64,000 bases of DNA from Agrypnia vestita (lineage: Eukaryota > Arthropoda > Insecta > Trichoptera > Phryganeidae), in NCBI GenBank assembly GCA_016648135.1, contig JADDOH010023703.1:62001-126000 (forward strand), written 5' to 3'. Of this stretch, positions 55,446 to 64,000 are shown in pieces. The notes under the pieces were generated by a model, which was not told the DNA's origin, did not search any database, and saw nothing but the letters and a program-made list of their open reading frames with translations. Position 1 is the first letter of the stretch. Each line of letters opens with the position of its first letter. Position numbers and translations under genes: made by a program.

Positions 55446-56339
55446 CGAGGTGTGATAAAAAAATACAGTGAATAATATAATTACAAATGATGAGATAAGT
55501 TTATGACAAATTTGACTTTATCTCCTTCAAAGTACTCTCCTTGGCTGGCGATGCACTTATACCAACTGTGGTTCCATGATTGGAAGCATTTCTAGAAGCT
55601 TCTTTCAGAAGGGCCTTCAGCTGCTCTGTCGTGGCCTTCTTAATGTTGGGAAAGGTGTCGAAAAACTGTCCATTCAGCACGGTTTTTATTGTTGGGAAGA
55701 CCCATTTAAGAAGTCGCATGGTGCTAAATCCGAGGCGCAAGGTGGATGAGGACTGACAGGATTTTTTTTTTCGGCCAATAACTCGCGGATCAGAAGTGAG
55801 ATGTGGCTCGGCACTCGTCTCATTTGCGAATTATCAATTAAAATGCTTTGCACGGACCTGTACGAGACGTTCAGTTCTTCGGCAAGCTCTGCAATAGCCA
55901 ATCGCCTGTTTGAGCCTTCTTTTTGTACCCATTTTTGAGACTTCTTGCACACTTTCCCCTGTTTCTGAGGTCAAAGGACGTCCCAACATTTGCTTGTCTT
56001 AAACAGACTCATTTCCGCTTTTAAATCACTCACACCACTTGTGAACAGTCTTCATGGTCATCACATTATCGCCATATATTGTTTTAACATTTTATGAGCT
56101 TCTCTGGCACTCTTGCAACTTAAAATAAAACATGTGTTGTTAGAATGACGCACGACAGACACGGTAAACATGACTTTACTCTCCAGGCTCTGAAAGTGGC
56201 CTGATAGGTCGCAACTTGTTCTTATTTGTCAATATTATTATCAAAGGAACAGGCTACTGGGATTGATACTTCACATCAATGTAGCGTCAGTAGTTGCTGC
56301 TATAAAAATTCTCTCACCGTATTTTTTGATCACATCTCA
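55446..56339 (-). mobile_element. Mariner-like element, decayed
   Basis: Ends CGAGGTGTGATAAAAAAATA and, on the other strand, TGAGATGTGATCAAAAAATA, next to TA on both sides (55444-55445, 56340-56341). The - strand has remains of transposase: KWVQKEGSNRRLAIAELAEE with LNVSYRSVQSILIDN (HTH) from about 55930, PPCASDLAPCDFL (third catalytic block) near 55740, and NIKKATTEQLKALLKEA near 55640. The region with the first two catalytic blocks is missing. At 894 bp it is an internally deleted copy. Confidence 0.85.
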
Positions 56340-56382
56340 TAATCATGGCAATTATGATGATGATTTTGACCACAATTTAGTA

Positions 56383-56510
56383 CAGTGGAGCGTCGATTAT
56401 CCAAACTAATTAGGGGACATGGGTGTTCGGAAGACCGGTATTTTTGGATAATCAAACTGTATTGATTCAGCCATACATATTTACGTACAGGTAAATGAAA
56501 ACCATATTTA
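56383..56510. mobile_element. Tigger left-end fragment next to the palindromic copy
   Basis: CAGTGGAGCGTCGATTATCC preceded by TA, then 126 bp matching 19796-19925 (GGGGACATGGGTGTTCGG, ATTCAGCCATACATATTTAC). It is cut at TTTA by the second Tigger at 56511, whose TA duplication lies in it. The continuation expected from the 19796 copy is not found after 58877. Confidence 0.75.
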
Positions 56511-56732
56511 CAGTAGAGCGTCGATTATCCGAACGCCGATCAACCGAACGACCGCTTATCCTAACTACTACGCCAGCCCGACCTGCGCGTGCCTACTCCC
56601 TCCTGCCTCCCGCGCTACAGTGCTCGTGCACTTTGTTAATTGTATTGTATGTCATTTCCAAGCCGCTAGTCGAAAAACTAAATTTTGCCGCGTAAAAGTA
56701 AACTCGAAAGAAAATTACGCCCTCGAAAATGT

Positions 56733-57246
56733 TTACAATGCAGACGAAACCGGGCTCAATTGGAAAGCTTTGCCATGAAAAACTGATGCTTCACGTCGTG
56801 AATTAGCAGCACCTGGTCCTAAAATAAGCAGAGATCGTATCACTGCCTTAGAATGTGCTAATGCTACAGGCAGCCACCGATTACCCATGCTTGTAATTGG
56901 TAAAAGCAAGAAACCACTTGGTTTAAAACACTTCGCAAAAGAGTGCTTGGATGGATGGTACAATTTTCAATGGTTTACAGAAACTTTTATACCCTCTGTA
57001 AAAGCCCATCAATTAAAAAATGATAAAAGAGAGAAAACATTATTGCTTCTTGATAACGCCCCAACTCATCCTTCATGTGACATCTCAAAAGAAAAAGACG
57101 ATTTTATAAAAGTCATGTTTCTTCCACCTAACATGCTTTCATTATTACAGCCCATAGATCAAGGCGTTATTGAGACTTTCAAACGGTATTATAGAAAAGA
57201 ATTAAGTTACTTTTGGAAAAAGAAGAGGAGGAAGAAGAAAGCTTGA
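56733..57246 (+). pseudogene. Tigger transposase core, left arm
   Basis: A DDE transposase of the pogo/Tigger family. VYNADETGLNWKALP near 56735 (first catalytic Asp), a TGA where the right arm has CGA (Arg), then RRELAAPGPKISRDRITALE, LVIGKSKKPLGLKHFAKECL, WFTETFIPSVKAH, LLLLDNAPTHPSCD (second Asp) and FLPPNMLSLLQPIDQGVIET (third, QP.DQGVI). The frame then ends in a lysine-rich tail KKKRRKKKA. The CENP-B-type DNA-binding N-terminus is missing from this arm. Inactive because of the stop and deletion. Confidence 0.88.
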
Positions 57247-57692
57247 TAAGAAATCATGAAAATATTGATTTGAAAGATGCGTCCTACATGATCAGAGCAG
57301 CATGGGACAGTGTAAAAGAGCAGAACTTGAATAAAAGCGTGGAATAAAGTTTTGTATACCTATAGTGGAAAATCCTCAAAGTGTATATGTAAATGAGAAA
57401 CAGGAAGATGAAATGAAGAGGAAATGAAATGATAGGATAGGAGGATTTTCCACTATACTTTTTACAAGTTCTGCTCTTTTACATTGTCCCATGCTGCTCT
57501 GATCTTGTATGACGCGTCTTTAAAATCAATATTTTTATGATTCTTATCAGGCTTTCTTCTCCCTCCTGTTTTTTTTCCAAAAGCAACTTACGTAACAATT
57601 CTTTTCTATAATACCGTTTAAAAGTCTCAATCCTTGCCTTGATTCATGAGCTGTAATAATGAAGTCACGTTAGGTGGAAGAAACATGACTAC

Positions 57693-58268
57693 CTAGCCAA
57701 AGCTTTCGATACGGTGTCTCATCTACTGCTGCTGCACAAGTTATCAGCTTTGGGAATAAGGGGGACGGCTTTGGCGTGGTTTGAAGATTATCTAAATAAC
57801 AGGGTTCAGGTGGTTAAATCGGGCGATCACTGCAGCAACCTCCACAAAACATCATATGGAGTACCGCAAGGAAATGTTTTGGGACCCACGCTCTTCCTCA
57901 TATATGTCAATGAAATGTGTAACTCCAATTTAGAAAAGGTAAAATAATTTTTTTTGCAGATGACACAGTGCTTCTTTTTCAAGATGATTCCCGGGAAAAT
58001 GTTTTAAAAAAGGCACAAAGTGGATTGAATCGAATAACATCATTGCTTGACAAAAATCTACTAATAGTAAATGCTTCAAAGACAAAATACATTTCTCCAT
58101 CAGTAAAAGAACAGTAATAAAGCAGCCCAAAAATCTACTGATTCACACATGTCAATCAAAAGATAAACCCTGTGATTGTACTAATCTGCATACAACGGAA
58201 GATATACGATATCTAGGTGTGTACATAGACCAGTCTATGACCAGAAAATGTCTATTTTTTTGCGCCTC
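57693..58268 (+). pseudogene. LINE reverse transcriptase fragment inserted in the Tigger arm
   Basis: Reads LAKAFDTVSHLLLLHKLSAL, ALAWFEDYLNNRVQVV, YGVPQGNVLGPTLFLIYVNE; then after a frameshift FADDTVLLFQDDSRENVLKK (catalytic box) and LLIVNASKTKYISPS; then DIRYLGVYIDQSM. A CR1/jockey-type RT lacking endonuclease and the C-terminus. TGACTAC occurs on both sides (57686-57692, 58269-58275) and may be the target duplication. It replaces the part of the right arm that would pair with 56945-57110. Confidence 0.8.
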
Positions 58269-58334
58269 TGACTACACGTAACCCCTTAACGTGTTTGAAA
58301 CAATGTGATTTTTTGCTTTAACCAATTACAGGCA

Positions 58335-58679
58335 TGGGCAATCGGTGGCTGCTAGTAGCATTAGTACATGCTAAGGCAGTGATACGATCCTTGCTTATTT
58401 TAGGACCAGGTGCTGCTAATTCACGACGTGAAGCAAGAGTTCTTCGTGGCAAAGCTCTCCAATTGAGCCCGGTTTCGTCTGCATTGTAAACATCTTCCTT
58501 CAGTATATGCCTTAGTTTGATTTTGAATGAATCAGCAGATAGTTTTTCTCCTTGTATTTGAAGCTCACGAATGCCATATCTTGACTTAAATCGTTTTAAC
58601 CAGCCCGTGCTTGCTTGATAATTTGATGGCCCTCCATCTTATCTTTCATAGATATGACAACACTTTTACGTTTAGGCAT
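58335..58679 (-). pseudogene. Tigger transposase N-terminal part, right arm
   Basis: On the - strand from 58679: MPKRKSVVISMKDKMEGHQI, IKQARAG, then after a one-base shift LKRFKSRYGIRELQIQGEKL, HILKEDVYNADETGLNWRAL, PRRTLASRRELAAPGPKISK. It starts with the basic MPKRK of CENP-B/Tigger proteins, and holds the linker and first catalytic Asp. Part of the usual HTH region is deleted. It ends at PVIG plus a stop where the left arm reads on. Confidence 0.8.
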
Positions 58680-58877
58680 TTTAAATCGAGAGTTTACTTT
58701 CACGTGGCAAAATTTAGTTTATCGACTAGCGGCTACTTGCAAGTGACATACGAGTACAATTAACAAGTCACGACAAGTGTACAAGCACTGTAGCGTGGGA
58801 GACGGGAAGCACGCGCGGGTCGGGCGGGCGTAGTAGTTCGGACAAGCGGTCGTTTGGTTGATCGACGCTCTACTGTA

Positions 58878-61729
58878 TTTAAAAAATTACATTCTGATGG
58901 ATCTGATTTTTCGAGATTCGGTCGATGTTTACTTTATAGACAAAAAGAAATTGAATTGAATTGCAGGGCTTAGCAGTAAGCAATCGGTTTCGCTGATTGC
59001 TTACTGCTAGGCTTAAAATGTTTTCTTCATTCAAAATTGAATGAAGATAACTCCCCATAAATTTTTGCTACTAGCTGCGAGACACCCTGTATATGGAATA
59101 TTTAGTTGTTCAAGTAGTAAAACAAGAGTTCACAATGTCACCTCTTGACCTTCTCGATTTAGTAAAAAATATAACCTCCATTCGAGATGCTTTCCATCTT
59201 TACATTTTTTTTTCAATTTGTATGTAAGAGTCTTCTAAGTGTAAAGAAAATTTTTAAGTAGTATATGAATTTTGGGTCAGTTATATTTTTTATATTTGTG
59301 TAGAACAAACTTTCTAGTGTAATAGTTTTCTAAGATAATTTGTGCGCACTTACTGCAAACTTCTTGAATTGAGACACTGTCTACTGTGTAGGGAGTAAAG
59401 AATGAGTACAGCAGTGTTCCATAACTTGTAAGATGGTCTCTATACTATGTAATAATCATGTGTATTTTTATATGTACTGTTAGTTTCCCATGAATAAAAA
59501 AAACAAAAATAAAATAAATAAATAAAATAATACTTTTTCATAAAAATTATTACTGATATTAATGTTTTCTTACACATCATATAAAAATGTTACTGATATT
59601 AATGTTTTCATAAAAAAAGCAATCTAGAGTAGAAGCTTTAATAATTAATAGGCAGGAATAATTAAACAAGCTGACGATGGCTATTAATGAATCTACACTT
59701 TCCTAGATTTTGTACTAAGACACTTACCAAATAAAAAGAAAACAAAGCAAATTATTTTGAAAAAAAAATGCATAAATGATGTAAAACGAAATGTGTATGT
59801 AAATATAAAGATACATTTTATTTTCGCCCTGAATGCCTGACCAACCAGATTTTTTTGTTTTTATTATTTTTTTACCATTTACATTTATAGGGTTATGTAA
59901 ATGGTAAAAAATGTAAAAACGCACAGCACTTTTATGGCATGGCTTAGAACAATGTTTTCATACATTTTATAATATGAACTGCTTCAGTTTGAAATGTCAA
60001 AAATGCTGTATTATATTTTCAATAATTTTTTGTTTTTGATCACTAATCCTAAAATCCTAAGCCTTTGAGAAACATTATATCATGTTGATTAAAAATAAAT
60101 ATGAAAAATATGTACGAAAAAAATAACCCAACAGACGAAATTTAAACATGTAACTACAGAGAATTGTAAAATATCTGAATAAGATAAGATATGCAATAAG
60201 TAATAAAAAATATTGAAAAATAATTATTTTGGTGAATAATATTGACCAGATATATTTTTGGGTGAGTGTAAACGCATTACACGACATTTGTCATTGAGAA
60301 AACAGTGGTGTGTTTACAGGTGCTGACCGCCCGCAGAGAATAAATGGGTGTATGGGGGTAAATGACAATGAATTATCCCTAAAATCATTATCTTAAGAAT
60401 TCTAAATATTGGCTAAATTTTTTAGCACCGACATGATGTCGAAGAAAATTGTTCAGCAATCAATGTGTTAAGTCCATTTCTTCTCTGTATCTATATCCAG
60501 ACAGATTTTTAAAATATTTACATAAAGTAATATGTATACGCTTTGATTACAAGCGTGCAAGAAAAATGAGGCTTCAGGGGCAAAGATAAACTTGATATTT
60601 ACTTGCCGTCAAGTGAAAAAGTTTCACAAGTAAAAATAACAGTGCCAGTGTTTCTCCAAAAATAAATTCGTCACAATGCAAGAAACGGCTAGAAACAGAT
60701 TTCAGTCCCAGAAATGATGACAGAAATTTTTTCAAGGAAGCAATTTGCGTTCCGCATAGAAAGCAAATTAATATCTTGCCTAAGTTGTAAAGTAAATGAA
60801 AAATTGGAATATTGATGCGCATGTATAAATTTTTACAGATGTCTTTTTATAATGTTTATATAAAAATATTTATTGTACATATTGTTATTTTATAACAGAA
60901 ATATAAAAATTTGTAGAATTTTTTTTATTGAAAACATTTCTAAAACTGTTGTACAATCGTATCATTATATAAAACAAATAATAATTAAGGTAAGTTAGTT
61001 TGAGAACCGCGCAAACACACCCAGAGTGGAGAAATGTAACACAGACCGGACGAATATGGCATACGCGTATTGTCAATGGCCATGCAATGACAGATCTCTG
61101 TATTAATTTAGAATTACTTAAAAATGTTCAAAATCCCAAAAACAATAGGAATTCTTCGATTTTTTGTATGATGTGAGTATAATAATAATATATTTTTAAA
61201 GGAAATTATTCTTGGGGTCTTTTCGTACCCCACTTCGGAGCGTGTGTGATTTTTTCGAAATTCGTATACGGAAAGTTAAAAATCACCTATCTACTTACAT
61301 TAGGTACTAATATAATGCATAAGAATATTCTAGATTCTTTGTTATAGTTAGCATCACCTAGCGATAATACCATATGATTTATCCAGATCACTTCTACTGA
61401 CAGCAAAATACGACTTGTTTCGAGTCATATCTGTTTTAAGATATTTAATTGATGTTTTTAAAATTATTATTAACACATTATGCGCGGGGAGGGCAGTTCT
61501 ATCTTTTCTGTTGACTCCACATTAAGTGAGCGAGGGCGGAAAAGGTAGAACTAGAATGCGACCACTATAAATCGGCGTGCGAGGGAGGGCGTCCTTGTCG
61601 CGTAACAGAAGTTGCCAGGGTGTTAATTTATTACACAATACATAATGTGCAGAATGTCCGGTGACCGGTGTCGTAGCCTTTAACAGAAATTTGGTCGGGC
61701 AGCACTAAAGAAACCAAGCAGTAATGGCG
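58878..61729. other. Intergenic AT-rich sequence
   Basis: No gene can be supported. TTTTTGCTACTAGCTGCGAG with ACACCCTGTATA at 59053-59095 is another copy of the dispersed motif seen at 18516 and 52210. A 33-bp inverted pair (GCAGTAAGCAATCGG / CGATTGCTTACTGC) sits at 58971-59012. A ~20-bp unit TTACTGATATTAATGTTTTC is duplicated near 59548 and 59590. Confidence 0.5.
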
Positions 61730-61890
61730 GCCGTTCTATCTGTCAAACTGTCAGACGGTAATATCGGTCCATTATTTGCTTTTTCAGCTTCGCAAAACTT
61801 TAATACTTCATTGGCAATTGTTCTTGCACCATCCCGGACTGTTTAGGATGTTTTGGACACAATAATTCAGTGTATATCGGTAATCAAGAT
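61730..61890 (-). pseudogene. Possible transposase N-terminal fragment
   Basis: On the - strand RTIANEVLKFCEAEKANNGP followed by ILPSDSLTDRTAAITAWF. The pattern (helix, F..EEK..GP..P......RTA..TG) recalls the first helix-turn-helix of a repetitive insect transposase family, but I cannot name it and the match is short. Sequence at 61935-62010 (GGGTGCGGGCGGGGCGGGTT) repeats 4085-4150, so more dispersed debris follows. Confidence 0.3.
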
Positions 61891-62560
61891 GTCACAGCTC
61901 CCGAGTAAATACAAAATTGTACTGAAATGACAGGGCGAGGGGTTACCACCGGGTGCGGGCGGGGCGGGTTTTAGTTCCAAAGTTGCCGCACGCCAATTTA
62001 CGTTTATCAAGCAATACCAATGATTTTATAAGAGTTATAGCATACCATACCAATTTTTTTATATTCAAAGTACATCCACATCAATAAAAATTCCAATATA
62101 TGTCCAACATATCTATTTGTCTTCATGTCTATTATGTACTAAATAATAACAAATGCTTGTCAAAAACACACTCAATTAAACAATCATAATGAATTCCTTG
62201 TACAAGTGAGATTGTGTAACGTTTGGCAGTTTGCGGACCACCGTAATAAATTGTAGCAAATTAATTCCAACAGATGTGTGTAAATTTATATTAACTATGA
62301 AAAGAAGATTATTACAAGGACTTGCTGAGAGAACATCAATGAACTTATAAAGAATTAAACTATTTACATTATTAACTGTGGTTAGTGTGTATTCCCAATT
62401 TAATTTAAAATATATTTAAAAAAAAATAAAATAATAATAACAGTTTGGAAGATAGAGCAATCTTTCCAAAGTTTTTTTTTCACATTCCAATTGTAGTTGC
62501 CCACTACACCGTAGTGAGATATTTTTATGTTCATCACTGACAGACATTCCAAATAATTTA
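61891..62560. other. Intergenic, dispersed repeat only
   Basis: Holds the repeat shared with 4085-4150 (GTTTTAGTTCCAAA, CGCACGCCAATTTACGTT) at 61935-62010, then AT-rich sequence without a gene. Confidence 0.5.
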
Positions 62561-62561
62561 T

Positions 62562-63345
62562 CAGGTTTAATTGGGATAAATGCACAATAGGGCATTGGAA
62601 GTTCTATGAAATATTAACTAATTTTTTCGATATAATTGAGTATCCTGATTCTAATAATGTCATAAAATAATGTCGCACTCTTATATTTATTTATATTAGA
62701 CGAGTAATTCCAATTTAAAAATCGTAATTATTTTCAAATGAATTTTGACAAGTCAGCTTTTTCCTTTGAATTTTGGAAGTTATATGAAGTATAAACAAAT
62801 TTTTCCGGTATAATTGAGTGTCCTGATTCTAATAATGTCATAAAATAATGTCGCACTCTTATATTTATTTATATTAAACGAGTAATTCTAATTTAAAAAT
62901 CATAATTATTTTCATATTAAGTTTGACAAGTCAGCCTTTTCCTTTGAATTATTACACGTATCTACGGATAAGATATAATCAGATATAAACTAAGATATAA
63001 ACTTTGTACAAAAAAATTGCGAGTTTTTATTAAGCGGCCCATTCACTATACTACATGACAGTCCACCAACCAGAATAGTGAATGGTCCACTTTATATTTC
63101 TTTATCTATGATTATATCTTATCCATAGATACATGTAATAATTCACAGGAAAAGGCTGACTTGTCAAACTTAATATGAAAATAATTATGATTTTTAAATT
63201 AGAATTACTCGTTTAATATAAATAAATATAAGAGTGCGACATTATTAGAATCAGGATACTCGATTATACCGAAAAAATTAGTTAATATTTCATAGAACTC
63301 CCAACGCCCTATTCTGCAATTACACCCGGTTTAATTTACACCCCG
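62562..63345. mobile_element. Fold-back (palindromic) element with one duplicated arm
   Basis: Left arm from GGTTTAATTGGGATAAATG; right arm ends with the reverse complement. Shared text includes AATAGGGC, AGTTCTATGAAATATTAACT, TCCTGATTCTAATAATGTC and TGACAAGTCAGCCTTTTCC. The left arm holds two tandem copies of a ~179-bp unit (near 62634 and 62813), while the right arm holds one. The centre carries a smaller palindrome, CCATTCACTAT ... ATAGTGAATGG. No protein is encoded. The target duplication is unclear. Confidence 0.8.
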
Positions 63346-63553
63346 CATATTGCCTGTTCAACTCCATGATACGCAAGTACACTTCAATCTTCCTCTCACA
63401 AAAGAACGAACATGCGCCATTCACATGCTGTGAATGATGCATGTGCATATACTTCTTACAAATAAACCATTAATCTTCACTTTCTTTTACTCTAGTTTAA
63501 TTAGAAATCCACCCCCATAAGCTTTCCCCCACCCCCACAAATTTTCCACAAGC

Positions 63554-63955
63554 TTGTGTGGAAAATCTTTGGTCGATAGAGTGAGGAATGAACAAATTAG
63601 AAGTGAATGCAATGCTGGCTGTAGTGTGGTAGATAGAATAAAGAAAGGAGTGCTGAGATGGTTTGGTCATGTGGAACGTATGAACGAGGAAAGGATGGTA
63701 AAGAAAATATATGAGGCGAGCGTTGAAGGCAACAGGAATAGAGGGCGTCCGCAAAAGACCTCGTATGATCAGGTACTAAAAGTATTTGAGGATGGCCCTG
63801 TTAAAAGCCGCAACAACCGTAGAACGTGTATGAGAAGATGTATGAATGTGGCCGAAGCATAAGTGGTGTGCCAGGATAGAAGAGTGTGGCGTTCAATCTT
63901 CTCTGCCTACCCCTGCGGGGAAACGGCGTGATGGTTAGTTAGTTAGAGACCTGAA
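63554..63955 (+). pseudogene. RTE-like LINE, 3' terminal piece
   Basis: Open for 102 codons: CGKSLVDRVRNEQIRSECNA, LRWFGHVERMNEERMVKKIY, NRNRGRPQKTSYDQVLKVFE, ending NVAEA. The LRWFGH.ERM and RGRP.K.. motifs characterise the C-terminus of RTE-like ORF2. The 3' UTR is about 75 bp, ends in GTGATGGTTAGTTAGTTAG, and matches the tail of the 7319-8590 copy. Only the last ~400 bp of the element are present, as expected from early-terminated reverse transcription. Confidence 0.88.
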
Positions 63956-64000
63956 GAGGTCTAATAGAACCACACGGTTATGGCCCTTACAACTACGTGA

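Larger units (their letters stand above)
56511..58875. mobile_element. Palindromic Tigger dimer
   Basis: Both ends are the same Tigger terminus in inverted order: CAGTAGAGCGTCGATTATCC at 56511 and its counterpart (with GATCAACCGAACGACCGCTT conserved) ending at 58875, flanked by TA (56509-56510, 58876-58877). The inverted similarity extends inward far beyond normal TIRs: subterminal 150 bp, the NADETGLNW coding block, and the region of C-terminal coding at 57120-57390 against 57430-57690. The arms meet around 57390-57450 (GTGGAAAATCCTC ... GAGGATTTTCCAC). The left arm lacks the N-terminal coding part that the right arm has. A LINE fragment interrupts the right arm. Confidence 0.85.

Noticed and set aside
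62400..62585. YNWNVK on the - strand, resembling NWNVKQLF of signal peptidase subunit 3
   Set aside because: Only the four residues NWNV plus K agree; the expected LFLYL..EY does not follow and no splice sites border it.
1..64000. CRISPR arrays, bacterial operons, phage or LTR retroelements
   Set aside because: No regularly spaced short repeats of that type, no ribosome-binding-site-linked gene series, and no paired LTRs, gag or integrase motifs were seen.

Overview
The window is a repeat-rich, AT-rich stretch of an insect nuclear genome. I infer an insect from the transposon families (cecropia-type and other mariners, a DD41D rosa-type element, Helitrons ending in CTAG-T, an RTE-like retrotransposon, a tRNA-derived SINE, pogo/Tigger elements) and from two spliced host genes whose proteins resemble known animal families. 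The order is not certain; Lepidoptera or Hemiptera are both possible.

Host genes. (1) A complete coding region for a FGFR1OP2/SIKE-family coiled-coil protein of the STRIPAK complex lies on the + strand in four exons (5404-5544, 10593-10832, 26857-26982, 27458-27580). All junctions are phase 0 with GT-AG borders, giving 209 residues. Its 16-kb second intron is filled with transposons. (2) The last coding exon of signal peptidase complex subunit 3 (Spase22-23) lies on the - strand at 54475-54604, convergent with gene 1; I could not find its other exons. (3) Two linked exon-like blocks at 50312-50484 and 51170-51337 may be a small unknown gene or pseudogene carrying one frameshift.

Layout. 0.3-5.0 kb: SINE, Helitron-like element with tandem repeats, LINE endonuclease remnant, and a TIR element carrying a small hAT-type MITE. 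5.4-27.6 kb: gene 1, with introns holding Helitrons rich in heat-shock-element motifs, an RTE 3' half, two dead mariners, a three-level nest of MITEs, a Harbinger-like element with a MADF domain, a deleted Tigger and other debris. 27.6-36.5 kb: gene 1 3' region, then pogo-like, hAT-like, Tigger and piggyBac remnants. 36.5-39.7 kb: a 3.2-kb element with long inverted repeats, split by a nearly intact 1282-bp cecropia-type mariner. 39.8-54 kb: RTE pieces, pogo-like non-autonomous elements, a long gene-free AT-rich stretch, a DD41D element, the unknown two-exon locus and a second SINE. 54.4-64 kb: Spcs3 exon, a dead mariner, a palindromic Tigger dimer interrupted by a LINE, a fold-back element and another RTE 3' end.

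The most unusual signals are: five hairpins matching the histone mRNA 3' stem-loop consensus, two of them inside the inverted repeats of the 36.5-39.7 kb element; dense perfect heat-shock-element arrays inside Helitron-like repeats; the palindromic Tigger; and the mariner insertion that can be removed on paper to restore the inverted repeat of its host element. I see no CRISPR array, rRNA or ordinary tRNA gene, and no bacterial or phage features.
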